Of a DNA stretch of 39,816 bases, positions 7,133-15,739 are shown piece after piece. The stretch is from CAYOBW01 sp964402115. Its GTDB lineage: Bacteria; Verrucomicrobiota; Kiritimatiellia; UBA8416; CAYOBW01. The DNA is taken from positions 1 through 39,816 of the forward strand of contig CAYOBW010000028.1 of NCBI GenBank assembly GCA_964402115.1, written 5' to 3'. The translations under genes and the position numbers were made by a program. Positions within the stretch are counted from its first letter, which is position 1. Every line of letters begins with the position of its first letter. The notes beneath the pieces are model-generated. The model was not told the DNA's origin. It searched no databases and saw only the letters and a program-made list of their open reading frames with translations.

Positions 7133-9766
7133 TTACAGCCCCTCCGCCCTGACCGTCTTGGGTTCCCCGTTGACGAGGAGTTGCACCTCGCGCGGTTCGG
7201 CGGCGGAGATGCGATAGGCGGCCACCTTGCCGTCCTTCCACGCGAGGTCCACCGTCAGCCCCCCGCGGGCGCGCAGCCCCTTCACGCTGCCTGTCGACCA
7301 CGCCTTCGGCAGGGCCGGGAGCAGTTCGACCGCGCCGGCGTGGCTCTGCAGGAGCATTTCGCAAACGCCGGCGGTGTAGCCGAAGTTGCCGTCTATCTGA
7401 AAGGGCGGGTGGGCGTCGAAGAGGTTGGCATACAGGCCGCCGCCGCTGCCGTAGTTCACGCGCGTGTCCCCGACCAGGCGCAGCAGGTTGCCGACGAGTT
7501 TGTAGGCGCGGTCGCCATCGTGCAGGCGCGCCCAGAGGTTGATCTTCCACGCAGTGCTCCAGCCGGTGCTGACATCGCCCCGGGCGTTCAGCGAGACCCG
7601 CGCGGCCTCGGCGAGTTCCTGCGTCTTGCGCGGCGTGATCTGGCGGCCGGGATGCACCGCGACCAGGTGGGAGAGGTGCCGGTGCGTGTCCTTGGGATCG
7701 TCGCGGTCCACCATCCACTCCTGCAGTTGCCCCCACTTGCCGATCTTCGGCCCGAGCAACCGGTCGCGCTTCCCGGCGACCTCGTCGCGAAAGGCGCGGT
7801 CCACGCCCAGCGCGTCCGCCGCGTCGACGGTGTTGTTGAACACGTCCCAAATCAGTTGCTGGTCGTGCGATACACCGTCTTCGCGCGGGCCGTGCTCCGG
7901 GGAGTAGCCGTTCGGGGCGACGAGGGCGCCCGCCTGCCCTGAGCCCGTCGAAGGGTCCGGCAGGGCCTTGAGCCGGTCGAGCCAGAACTCGCAGACTTCC
8001 TTCATCATCGGGTAGGCAAGCGTCCGCAGGTACTCCTTGTCGCCCGTGAACGCGTAGTGGTCCCAGACGTTCTGCATGCACCACGCGCTGCCGGACTCGA
8101 CCCACTGCCACGTCGAGCCGCCGAAAACGCCATTCTCCGCGCGCATGGTCCACCCGCGGGTCTTGAACGCCTCCTTTGTCGCGGTCCGGCGCACTTCCCG
8201 GATCGAGTTGAGCCACGCCGCGTAGGGCAGGAAGCATTCGCCGAGATTGGCCGGGTCGGCCATCCAGTAGTTCATCTGCACGTTGACGTCCGTGTGGTAG
8301 TCGCTGCGCCACGGCGGCCGGTTGGCGTTGTTCCAGACCCCCTGCAGGTTAGCCGGGAGGGCATCACGGGAGGAGGCGATCATCAGGTAGCGCCCGAACT
8401 GGAAGACCAGCGTCTCCAGGCCCGGATCCGGCTCGCCCGCGGAGCGCTTGAGCAAGCGCTGGTCGGTCGGCAGGTCGTTCGCGGACGCGCCGAGGTCCAG
8501 CGTGACGCGGTCGAAGAGCTTCCGGTAGTCCGCCACGTGCGCCGCGAGCAGGGTGGGGTAGGGTGTCCCGGCCGCAGCCTGCAGCTGCGCCGTGAGCCGT
8601 GCGTGCGGGTGCTCGCCGCGCCACCCCTGGCCGCGCTGGTTCACGTAGTCAGTCCCGGCGTTGATGAGGATGGTGAGGCTGTCGGCGCCGTCGAACACGA
8701 CCCGTCCGTCCGCGGCCTTGACGGAGCCGCCCTCGTTGAGCACGAGCACCTGCGCCTCGTAGTCCAGGGCGATGGTGTAGTCCGGCCCTTGCTCCTCGTA
8801 CTTGTAGCCGGCCAGCGAACCGGTCGCGGTCAGCCGGTTGCCGGCGGCGCTCACCTTGCCCTTGTGCGCGTCCTTCAACAGCACCGATCCCGTGTGTGCA
8901 CCCGGCTTGTCCGCCGTGAGCCGCAGCACCAGCACGCCGGCGGGGTGGCTGGCGCTATACTCGCGCCGGTAGTTCACGCCGCCCCTGGTGTAGGTGACCG
9001 TGTGGACGGCCCGGCGGATGTCCAGTTCGCGCCGGTAGCTAGCGGCGGTCTCCCTCGCCTGATTGCCGATCTCGATCTCGGCGACCTGGAAGTGCGTGGG
9101 CGAGCCGTGGTCGGAGAACGTGAACCGGAAGAGCTGGAACTTCCTGTCGTTGGCGCATGTGTAGGCCTTCCGCTGATGGCGCTCCGGGAAGGGCGGCTCG
9201 CCCGTGTGCTTGTCGAGCAGGGTCCACGCCTGGCCGTCGTTCGATCCCTCCAGCGTCCACGTCCGCGGGTCGCGGTCCGGCATGTCGTTGGCGGACGTGA
9301 ACGTGTAGGACGACACCACCATCCCGCCCGGGCAGCTGCCGACCCACACCGCCGGCCGGTTCAGATGCTCCATGCACCACTTCGTTCCGGGCTGCCCGTC
9401 AACGCTGGCCGCGGCCGATTCCCCGCCCGGCGACGCCTGGCCGCTGGCGCATTCCGCCGAGGCGAGACCGCCGCCGCCGAAGTCGATGAACACGTCGCCG
9501 AAAGCCTGGTACGCCCCCGTGTCGTTCTCGTCGCCGATCCAGAGGCTGGACTCGTTGAACTGCACCTGCTCCCGCTGGATGCCGCCGAAGACCATGCCGC
9601 CGAGTCGCCCGTTGCCGATCGGCAGCGCCTCCTGCTCCCAGCTCGCCGCGGGCTTGTCGTACCAGAGCCGCAGCTCCGCAGCCGCGGCGCGTGCAGGCTC
9701 CCGCGCCTGGCAGAGCGCGAGCAGGCAGGTTGCGGAAACGGCAGTCAGGTGCGTGGAGATTCTCAT
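7133..9766 (-). CDS. Exported GH95 alpha-L-fucosidase-family enzyme with an inserted discoidin-like domain
   Basis: An 877-residue enzyme with a signal peptide (MRISTHLTAVSATCLLALCQA). GH95 features: LWYDKPAASWEQEALPIGNGRLGGMVFGG near the start, GVWNN followed by HTDVNVQMNYW, the general-acid motif YSPEHG (E624), and QIDGNFG (D792). N495 corresponds to the catalytic Asn of GH95; the residue two places before it, usually Asn, is Asp here. About residues 110-235 form an F5/8 type C-like domain (SSYTFTSANDMP, WTLEGSNDGQAWTLL, FRFTFSD) inserted within the N-terminal beta-domain. It likely releases terminal alpha-L-fucose or L-galactose, most probably outside the cytoplasm. ATG 9766 has GGGAG eight bases upstream; an ATG at 9826 lies too far before the signal peptide. 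Codons near 7933-7964 read through a palindromic repeat. Confidence 0.88.
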   Translation of the reverse strand: MRISTHLTAVSATCLLALCQAREPARAAAAELRLWYDKPAASWEQEALPIGNGRLGGMVFGGIQREQVQFNESSLWIGDENDTGAYQAFGDVFIDFGGGGLASAECASGQASPGGESAAASVDGQPGTKWCMEHLNRPAVWVGSCPGGMVVSSYTFTSANDMPDRDPRTWTLEGSNDGQAWTLLDKHTGEPPFPERHQRKAYTCANDRKFQLFRFTFSDHGSPTHFQVAEIEIGNQARETAASYRRELDIRRAVHTVTYTRGGVNYRREYSASHPAGVLVLRLTADKPGAHTGSVLLKDAHKGKVSAAGNRLTATGSLAGYKYEEQGPDYTIALDYEAQVLVLNEGGSVKAADGRVVFDGADSLTILINAGTDYVNQRGQGWRGEHPHARLTAQLQAAAGTPYPTLLAAHVADYRKLFDRVTLDLGASANDLPTDQRLLKRSAGEPDPGLETLVFQFGRYLMIASSRDALPANLQGVWNNANRPPWRSDYHTDVNVQMNYWMADPANLGECFLPYAAWLNSIREVRRTATKEAFKTRGWTMRAENGVFGGSTWQWVESGSAWCMQNVWDHYAFTGDKEYLRTLAYPMMKEVCEFWLDRLKALPDPSTGSGQAGALVAPNGYSPEHGPREDGVSHDQQLIWDVFNNTVDAADALGVDRAFRDEVAGKRDRLLGPKIGKWGQLQEWMVDRDDPKDTHRHLSHLVAVHPGRQITPRKTQELAEAARVSLNARGDVSTGWSTAWKINLWARLHDGDRAYKLVGNLLRLVGDTRVNYGSGGGLYANLFDAHPPFQIDGNFGYTAGVCEMLLQSHAGAVELLPALPKAWSTGSVKGLRARGGLTVDLAWKDGKVAAYRISAAEPREVQLLVNGEPKTVRAEGL
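7933..7964. repeat. In-frame palindromic repeat inside the GH95 gene
   Basis: About 32 bp bounded by the 6-bp inverted repeat CCTGCC/GGCAGG, with a TGAGCCCGTCGAAGGG core. On the coding strand it reads DPSTGSGQAG, a string I have often met in environmental genomes where this short repeat inserts into genes. It sits in a surface-loop-like spot just before the catalytic YSPEHG segment and keeps the frame. Confidence 0.6.
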
Positions 9767-9797
9767 GTGTCTGCTCCCCCGGGCGCGCTGTGTCATG

Positions 9798-9826
9798 CTT
9801 ATGGCACCTGGTGCGCTGTCAGGCAA
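9798..9826 (-). promoter_or_regulatory. Candidate sigma70 promoter for the GH95 and GH43-like genes
   Basis: On the minus strand TTGCCT (9826-9821), a 17-base spacer and CATAAG (9803-9798); each box matches four of six consensus bases. Transcription would start near 9791 and give a leader of about 25 bases before ATG 9766. The -35 box lies inside the left terminal repeat of the 9808-9961 element. Confidence 0.35.
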
Positions 9827-9961
9827 AGGACCCCGCCAAACGCGCTCGTCATCCTGAGCGAAGCGTAGGATCTCAGCCTCTCGCTGGGCCCGAGATCCCT
9901 CGCTACGCTCGGAATGACAAGCCCTTGCACGTTATGTCAGCGCATTTGCCTGACAGCACCC
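9808..9961. repeat. 154-bp nested inverted-repeat element (MITE/REP-like)
   Basis: Outer arms 9808-9827 and 9943-9961 are near-perfect reverse complements (TTTGCCTGACAGC is shared). A second, inner pair, 9846-9872 and 9890-9916, matches at 22 of 27 positions and has the GAGCGAAGCG / GAGCGTAGCG motif common in dispersed repeats of environmental bacteria. No transposase is encoded, so it would be non-autonomous. Confidence 0.75.
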
Positions 9962-10075
9962 AGGCCTCGGATGCGGTACGCACGCTAGAACTTCAGCGAG
10001 CGAACCGCAAGGGAGAAACAGCGGCCTCAGACTGCGGGAGTTGTCCGGTTCTGCAACTGCCTCCTGCATCTGGTA

Positions 10076-10112
10076 CGCGTCAGCGGCTCGCGAGGACGCT
10101 CGCCCTCCCATG
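10076..10112. repeat. GERPREP-type dispersed repeat motif
   Basis: The minus strand reads EGERPREPLT, which I recognise as the translation of a short palindromic repeat common in Verrucomicrobia and related genomes. Only this copy is seen here, so repeat status rests on recollection. Confidence 0.35.
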
Positions 10113-10290
10113 GTGTTTGGTCAAGCCGGAGGTGAGGAAACGGAAGGGCCAATGCTTGTGGGCAGACAGCTTGCGCACACGACGCTGCCGAGCGCTGGGC
10201 CTCGGAGTGGCCCGCGCTACGTGGATCCACGCGCCTGGCTGCATTCAAGCGCAGTTGCGCCCCGACCTCTCCGATGGCCGAACTCGCCGA

Positions 10291-10319
10291 TTCCCAAGGG
10301 TGGGCCGGTGTGTTATAGT
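10291..10319 (+). promoter_or_regulatory. Candidate sigma70 promoter for the dehydrogenase gene
   Basis: TTCCCA (10291-10296), a 17-base spacer and TATAGT (10314-10319) resemble -35 and -10 boxes at four and five of six positions. Start would be near 10326, about 35 bases before the coding start. It could also drive the downstream GH2-like gene, 36 bp after the dehydrogenase. Confidence 0.45.
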
Positions 10320-10359
10320 TCGCACCTGTTCGAACGGACGGGCGGAAGCGACTGGCGGG

Positions 10360-11391
10360 GTGGCGGTGGCGCAAGAGGCATACGACGTCTTCTTTTTCGA
10401 GGCATTTGCCGAGGAGGCCGCGGCGTTGCGCCGGTACGCGCCGCCTGAGTGGCGCGCTGGCTACACGGGCCTGACCATACAGGAGGCGGCCGGCGGGGCG
10501 CAGCCGCCTGCGCCGCTGATCAGCATCCGCACGCAGTCCGTGATCCCGCCCGCCTGGGCCGTCGGGTTGGCGGGGGTGCTGACGCGCTCGACCGGGTACG
10601 ACCACATCGCCGCCTACCGCCGGGCGGCGGGGACCGTGCCGGCCGGCTACCTGCCCCGCTACTGCGCGCAGGCCGTGGCCGAGCAGGCGTTGCTCCTGTG
10701 GCTGGCCTTGTTGCGCCGCCTGCCCCGGCAGCTGGCGCAGATGCCGTGTTTCGCGCGTGACGGCCTGACAGGGGGCGAGTGCGCCGGCCGCACGCTGGCC
10801 GTCGTCGGCGTGGGGAACATCGGCAGTGTGGTCTGTCGCCTCGGCCAGGGGCTCGGCATGCAGGTGCTGGCGGTGGACCCGGTGCAGCGCCATCCGCAGT
10901 TGACGTACGTGCCGATCGAGACGGCGCTGGCGCGCGCCGATGTCGTCGTGTGCGCCATGAATCTGACCGCGGGCAACCGCGGGTTCTTTTCGCTCGAGCG
11001 GTGGCGGACGGTGCGACGCGGGGCGGTGTTCGTGAACGTCGCCCGCGGCGAATTGGCGCCGCCGGCAGCCCTGCTGCAGGCCCTGGACGCGGGGTGGCTG
11101 GGAGGGGTGGGGCTGGATGTCTACGAGCATGAGCCGGTCCTGGCGGGGGCGCTGCGCGCGCGCGGGGCGGAGTCGGTGGCGCAGGCGACGGATGTTGCTG
11201 CGTCGGTGGCGGCCACGTTAGAGTTGCTGAGGCGGGACCAGGTGCTGGCGCTCCCGCACAACGCGTTCAACACTGTCGAGGCGGTGGAGCGCAAGGCTTT
11301 GCAGAGTATCGAGGCGGTGCGGCAGTTCCGGGAGGGGCGGGGCTTCCCTGACTCCGTGCCGGACGATGATGGGAAGCCGGAGGCGGCCTGA
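10360..11391 (+). CDS. D-isomer-specific 2-hydroxyacid dehydrogenase family protein
   Basis: A 343-residue NAD-dependent dehydrogenase, cytoplasmic, interconverting a 2-hydroxy acid and a 2-keto acid. The Rossmann motif VVGVGNIGSVV sits in the middle. The catalytic set is present: Arg in NVARGELA, Glu in DVYEHEP and His in LPHNAFNT. The substrate is not evident; relatives act on phosphoglycerate, glyoxylate, lactate and erythronate-4-phosphate. No in-frame ATG lies close to the conserved start, so GTG 10360 or GTG 10366 is likely; both follow the candidate promoter at 10291-10319. It lies 36 bp before the GH2-like gene, so it may act on an acid released during sugar breakdown, but that is speculative. 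Confidence 0.8.
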   Translation: MAVAQEAYDVFFFEAFAEEAAALRRYAPPEWRAGYTGLTIQEAAGGAQPPAPLISIRTQSVIPPAWAVGLAGVLTRSTGYDHIAAYRRAAGTVPAGYLPRYCAQAVAEQALLLWLALLRRLPRQLAQMPCFARDGLTGGECAGRTLAVVGVGNIGSVVCRLGQGLGMQVLAVDPVQRHPQLTYVPIETALARADVVVCAMNLTAGNRGFFSLERWRTVRRGAVFVNVARGELAPPAALLQALDAGWLGGVGLDVYEHEPVLAGALRARGAESVAQATDVAASVAATLELLRRDQVLALPHNAFNTVEAVERKALQSIEAVRQFREGRGFPDSVPDDDGKPEAA

Positions 11392-11427
11392 CGCCTGACG
11401 GACGACGGGACGGAAAGGATTGCGGAC

Positions 11428-14379
11428 ATGAATGCGAGGCGGGTGGCAGCGATGGCGGCGGTGGCTTGTGTGTGCGCGGGAGGCCTGGCGGCGCTGGCGC
11501 AGACCGGGGCGCCGCCCGTGGCGGCGGGCTTGACGGGCGTGCCGCCCTTGACGGCGGGCTTGACCGAGACGCCCAAGATGCAGCAATTGCCCGAGCCCAA
11601 CGTGGCCATCAGGATGGTCCGGCCTTTTGCGCAGGCCGACCGCCTGTTTCTCGAGGTCGACGTCGAACTGAAGGAGGTCACCGGCGGCTTCCGCACCGGC
11701 GTCTACGGCCGGATCTACGAGTGGCCCAAGGGCGAGACGCTCTGGGAGGGGCCCGTGGGCATTGCCGACTTCACGCGCAGCTGGACCGCCACGGTGCGCC
11801 GCGAGATTGCCGACCTGAAGCCCAAAGTGTGGACGCCCGAGACGCCGCACCTTTACGCCGTGGCCGTCAGTGTCGGCACCAAGGCCATCGGCGGGTCCCG
11901 TTTCGGTTTTCGATCCGTCGAAAACCGCGACGGGCAGATCTGGTTGAACGGGCGGCCCGTCTTCCTGCGGGGCCACGCGATCAACCCGCCCGGCCGCGGC
12001 ATGGCTGACAAGGTCGCGGAGGACAAGGCGTTTGCCGTGGCGTACATCCGCGAGATGAAGGCGCGCAACGTCAACTGCCTGCGGACCGTCTCCGGCATCT
12101 GGCTGGACGCCTGCGACGAGGAGGGCATGTGGGCTATCAGCGGCCACTACGAAGCGCCTCCCGGTTCGTCCGTGAAGGACGGACAGATCCTGCCCCCCCT
12201 GAACCTGGCCAAGACCATCGAAGCGTACAAGAAGGACCTGTTCCAGTATCACGCCATGCACCCCTCGGTCATCATCAACGTCCTGGCCAACGAGATGCCG
12301 GGACGGGGGCACTACGGGGAGGTGTTCGACACGTTCCTGGATTCGGTGTACGGCGAACTCCGCAAGTGGGACCCGACGCGCCTCTACCTTACGAACGCCG
12401 GCCTGTGCGGGGACCGCACGGGCGATTTGATCGACTGGCACTCGTACCTGGGCTGGAGCACGGGCAATTTCCTTGGTTACTACGAGCTGCGGCGGATGGC
12501 GAAGCCGATCAAGCCGTTGACGTTCTCCGAGTCCGTGGGCGCCTACACCGAACCCGGGGGGCGGTTCCGCATCTTCGGCCGGCAACTGGCCGCCGCCCTG
12601 GCGTGGGGCGGCTGCGCAACCAACCCCGTGGCCGTCGCCGAAGGCTACCAGTCCTTCCTTACCCAGCAGACCATCGAGATCTGCCGGCGCCTGCGTTCCG
12701 CGAACCCGAACCTGGCGGCTCTCTTCGTGAACACCACCACGTTCCGTCACTGGGAGGGTGTCAGCCGTTTCTCCGACATGGTCGCCAAGCCGGTCGCGGA
12801 CCAGTTGACCGTTTCCTTCCAGCCGGTGCTGCTGAGCTGGGAGCTGTGGACGCCGCAGGTGTACGCGGGCGCCACGCTGCAGCCCGTCGCGCACATCGTC
12901 AACGACGACAACGCCGGCGGTGCGCTGACGAACGGCACGCTGACCTATGCCCTGCTCGACGCGTCGCGCCGCAAGCTGGCCGAGGGCAGTGCGCCGACGC
13001 CGGCCGTGCCCTATTACGCGGCGCGCGGTGTGACGCTGAAGCTGGAACTGCCCGCGCAGCTGGCGACCGGGGACTACCTGATCGAAGGACGGCTGACCTG
13101 CGGCGGGCGCGTCGTGGCCACCAACCGCACGCCGCTCTTCGTGGCGCAGCCCGCCTGGACGCAGCTGCCGCACGCGCCGGACGACGCCGTCGCGCTGTAC
13201 GACCCCAGCGGCCGGACCGCCTCGGCGCTGGGCCTCTTGGGCTTCAAACTCAGGCCGGTCACGGCCCTGGCGGCGCTCGAAAAGCCCCCGTTGCTGGTCA
13301 TCGGCGAGGAAGCCTGGGATGCGCAGGTGAAAGCCAGCGTCCCCAAACTGCGTGACTACGTGCGGGGCGGCGGACGGCTGGTCATCCTGCGCCAGGAGCC
13401 GGGGGCGGTGGCGTACGACTGGCTGGGCGTGGCCCTCTCCAACGATACGGCGGTGGGCGAGGCCGATGCGCAGCCGGCGGCCGGCGGGAAGGCGGCTTCT
13501 GCCACGAACGCGACGGAAATCGTGGGCATCCCCGGCATGTGGATCAATCCCGTGCGCCCGGCCCACCCCGTTTTCCACGGCCTGGCACGGGCGCACCTGC
13601 GGTACTGGTCCGACCCGACCGGCTGGCAACAGCAGAAGGAGGGGCACCCGCCCATCTACCCCGTGCGCATGGGCTTCAAGCTGACGGGCGACAAGGGCCT
13701 CGAGCGCACGGCGATCCTGGCCAACCACGGCCTGGGACTGGAGAAGGTGGCCCTGTGCGAGGTGTTCATGGGCGAGGGTTCCGCGATGGTCTGTGGCTTC
13801 GATCTGGTGCTGAGGACCGGCGTGGACCCGGTGGCCGACCGGCTGCTGGGCAACCTGATGCTCTACGGCCTGAAGGGCGACGTGCATTTCGCGTGGCCGC
13901 TGGTCGAGAAGCCCGTCCGCTGGGGCGACTGCGCCAGCGAGGCCGGCCTCGCGGCCGGGCCGGAGTCCGGGTTGCTGATCAACGTCGTGACGGAACCGGT
14001 GGTGAAGGCCGACGGGGCCAAGGGCATGGCCAGCACGCAGACCATTCCGCGGGGGCGGCGTCCGTACGGGCCGTTTGCGTATGATGAGCGGGGCGCCGTC
14101 GCGGAAGGGGACGCCAAGGCCACCAACGGCGTGGGCCGGTTCTGGGCCCGGCTGCCCGCGGGCTGCAAGACGTTGCTGACGACCGTGGAGAACCCCGCGG
14201 ACAGCGACAAGGAAGCGCGGCTGACGGTCAGCATCAACGGCCAGGCGGCCGATCCGGAAACGATCGCGGCGGGCAAGACGCGCACGCTGCGGACGCCGCT
14301 GCCGGCCGGCACGACGGGCGTGGCCGTGCAGTACGAGGGCAGCAAACACCTCGTGCTGCTGACCAGTGAATTTAAGTGA
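11428..14379 (+). CDS. Exported GH2-like glycoside hydrolase with C-terminal amidotransferase-like and beta domains
   Basis: A 983-residue protein with a signal peptide (MNARRVAAMAAVACVCAGGLAALAQ). Residues 55-170 look like a GH2 immunoglobulin-like domain ending in FGFRSVENRDGQIWLNGRPVFLRG, the usual entry to the GH2 barrel. The barrel runs to about 450. E289 in VLANEMPG fits the acid/base position (the NE motif) and E368 in LTFSESVG fits the nucleophile. Beyond about 560 are a beta-rich region and a segment (DYVRGGGRLVILRQEP) like the ThuA/glutamine-amidotransferase-like domains found in some exported hydrolases. The N-terminal sugar-binding domain usual in GH2 seems absent. It may be a distant beta-galactosidase/glucuronidase relative; the substrate is unknown. 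AAGGA at 11413-11417 supports ATG 11428. Confidence 0.7.
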   Translation: MNARRVAAMAAVACVCAGGLAALAQTGAPPVAAGLTGVPPLTAGLTETPKMQQLPEPNVAIRMVRPFAQADRLFLEVDVELKEVTGGFRTGVYGRIYEWPKGETLWEGPVGIADFTRSWTATVRREIADLKPKVWTPETPHLYAVAVSVGTKAIGGSRFGFRSVENRDGQIWLNGRPVFLRGHAINPPGRGMADKVAEDKAFAVAYIREMKARNVNCLRTVSGIWLDACDEEGMWAISGHYEAPPGSSVKDGQILPPLNLAKTIEAYKKDLFQYHAMHPSVIINVLANEMPGRGHYGEVFDTFLDSVYGELRKWDPTRLYLTNAGLCGDRTGDLIDWHSYLGWSTGNFLGYYELRRMAKPIKPLTFSESVGAYTEPGGRFRIFGRQLAAALAWGGCATNPVAVAEGYQSFLTQQTIEICRRLRSANPNLAALFVNTTTFRHWEGVSRFSDMVAKPVADQLTVSFQPVLLSWELWTPQVYAGATLQPVAHIVNDDNAGGALTNGTLTYALLDASRRKLAEGSAPTPAVPYYAARGVTLKLELPAQLATGDYLIEGRLTCGGRVVATNRTPLFVAQPAWTQLPHAPDDAVALYDPSGRTASALGLLGFKLRPVTALAALEKPPLLVIGEEAWDAQVKASVPKLRDYVRGGGRLVILRQEPGAVAYDWLGVALSNDTAVGEADAQPAAGGKAASATNATEIVGIPGMWINPVRPAHPVFHGLARAHLRYWSDPTGWQQQKEGHPPIYPVRMGFKLTGDKGLERTAILANHGLGLEKVALCEVFMGEGSAMVCGFDLVLRTGVDPVADRLLGNLMLYGLKGDVHFAWPLVEKPVRWGDCASEAGLAAGPESGLLINVVTEPVVKADGAKGMASTQTIPRGRRPYGPFAYDERGAVAEGDAKATNGVGRFWARLPAGCKTLLTTVENPADSDKEARLTVSINGQAADPETIAAGKTRTLRTPLPAGTTGVAVQYEGSKHLVLLTSEFK

Positions 14380-14416
14380 GGGCGGTCCGCGGCAGGTGCG
14401 CGGGAGGAGGACGGAT

Positions 14417-15112
14417 ATGCGCGTATGGAGCCTGATCGGATGGCTGGGCATGCTGCTGTTGACGTCGGGGTGTATGACGGCTTCGTACAAACGCGCGCCC
14501 ATGGCCGCCTCGGAACTTGCGATGCCGGCAATGGCCGATGGAGAGGCGATGACGCCGGCCGACGCCGGCCGGATGCTCGTCTGGAAGGCGTCGGTGGCGT
14601 TGGCCGTGGACAATGTCAGCAATGCCGTGTCCCGGGTGCGGGCCGTGGCCCAGAAGGCTGGCGGCTACGTGGAGAGCGCCTCCGATCGAGGAGGCGAGCA
14701 TGCCAGCCTGCTGCTGCGCGTGCCGTCGGCCGCGCTGAAGGATGCGCTGGGGAGCCTCGAAGGACTGGGGACGGTGACTCACCGCGAGGTTTCATCCGAG
14801 GATGTGACCGAGCAGTACATTGACGTCGACGCGCGCGTGCGGAACCTGGCGGCTTTGCGCGACCGCCTGAAGGCCCTGCTCGACAAGGCCACCGCCGTCA
14901 AGGACGTGCTGGAGATCGAGAAGGAACTCACGCGCGTGCAGACGGAGTTGGACTCGCTGCAGGGCCGGCTCAAGGCGCTCAAGGGGCAGGTGGATTTCGC
15001 CAGCCTGAACGTGAACCTGTCGCTCCGCCACCGCAAGGTCCTGGGGCCGCTGGGCTACATCTTCAAGGGCGTGTTCTGGACCGTGGAAAAGCTGTTCATC
15101 ATTAGCGAGTAG
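14417..15112 (+). CDS. DUF4349 lipoprotein
   Basis: A 231-residue predicted lipoprotein. A hydrophobic leader ends in a lipobox, LLTSGC, so the mature protein would start at that Cys and be anchored in a membrane. It then shows the DUF4349 pattern: VWKASVALAVDNVSNAV, AVAQKAGGYVES, LLLRVPSAALKDAL, the SSEDVTEQYIDVDARVRNL motif, a coiled coil (about residues 130-190) and FASLNVNLS. Family members usually end in a transmembrane helix; here the end is hydrophobic but short. Function is unknown. I chose ATG 14417 because GGGAGGAGG (14402-14410) precedes it; an upstream in-frame ATG at 14366 overlaps the GH2 gene end and adds a non-signal extension. It lies 37 bp after the GH2-like gene. Confidence 0.85.
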   Translation: MRVWSLIGWLGMLLLTSGCMTASYKRAPMAASELAMPAMADGEAMTPADAGRMLVWKASVALAVDNVSNAVSRVRAVAQKAGGYVESASDRGGEHASLLLRVPSAALKDALGSLEGLGTVTHREVSSEDVTEQYIDVDARVRNLAALRDRLKALLDKATAVKDVLEIEKELTRVQTELDSLQGRLKALKGQVDFASLNVNLSLRHRKVLGPLGYIFKGVFWTVEKLFIISE

Positions 15113-15120
15113 CGCGCGTG

Positions 15121-15642
15121 TCAGAACACAACGGGGGCGTACACCGGGTAGCCGGCCAACTTCGCCCGGCCGTTGAGAAACGCCAGTTCGATCAGGAAAT
15201 CGAGCTCCACAAGCGTGCCGCCCGCGGTGGCAATCAACTGCGCGGAGGCGGCTGCCGTGCCGCCCGTCGCCAGGAGGTCGTCCACCAGCAGCACCCGGTC
15301 GCCCGGCTTGAAGGCATCCTGGTGAATGGTCAGCGTGGCCGATCCGTATTCAAGGTCGTAGGAGGCCGCGTACGTGCGCCACGGGAGCTTGCCCTGCTTG
15401 CGGATGGGGACGATGCCCGCGTGGAGGCTGGCTGCCACGGCCGCGCCGAAGAGGAAGCCACGCGCGTCGATAGCCGCCACCTTCGTGATGCCGCTGTTCC
15501 GGTGCCGCCCCGCGAACAGCTCCACGCTGGCCGCGAACAGCGCCGGATCGGCCAGGATGGGCGTGATATCCTTGAAAAGGATGCCCGGCTTCGGAAAATC
15601 GGGAACGTCGCGGACCGCCGCCTTGATCTGCTCGATCATCAT
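15121..15642 (-). CDS. apt: Adenine phosphoribosyltransferase
   Basis: A 173-residue cytoplasmic enzyme that salvages adenine by joining it to PRPP to give AMP. The sequence is full length for the family and has IKAAVRDVPDFPKPGILFKDITPIL at the start, AAIDARGFLFGAAVA, GKLPWRTYAASYDLEYGSATL, and the PRPP-binding motif VLLVDDLLATGGTA. The start ATG ATG (15642) follows GGAGGAGGAG. It is convergent with the DUF4349 gene, only 8 bp between stops, with no T-rich terminator between them. It lies 97 bp downstream of the anti-sigma factor gene in the same direction and may be read from that operon or its own promoter. Confidence 0.95.
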   Translation of the reverse strand: MMIEQIKAAVRDVPDFPKPGILFKDITPILADPALFAASVELFAGRHRNSGITKVAAIDARGFLFGAAVAASLHAGIVPIRKQGKLPWRTYAASYDLEYGSATLTIHQDAFKPGDRVLLVDDLLATGGTAAASAQLIATAGGTLVELDFLIELAFLNGRAKLAGYPVYAPVVF

Positions 15643-15739
15643 GTCTGTCTCCTCCTCCGGCGGTATCGTTTGCGCCGGTAGGAGGCAGAGAATGCCAGAT
15701 TATCCGCCGCGCGAAAAGCAGGGAATTGACGACCTCGTT

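Larger units (their letters stand above)
9767..10359. other. 593-bp divergent intergenic region made largely of repeats
   Basis: Separates the GH95 gene (minus) from the dehydrogenase gene (plus). It holds a 154-bp nested inverted repeat (9808-9961), a second repeat-like motif (10076-10112) and one candidate promoter in each direction. Long open frames here have no family resemblance and look like chance frames in GC-rich DNA. Confidence 0.7.

Noticed and set aside
11218..14622. An 1134-residue minus-strand frame opposite the GH2-like gene
   Set aside because: Arg/His/Pro-rich antisense frame typical of GC-rich DNA; no family resemblance, while the plus strand codes clear GH2 motifs.
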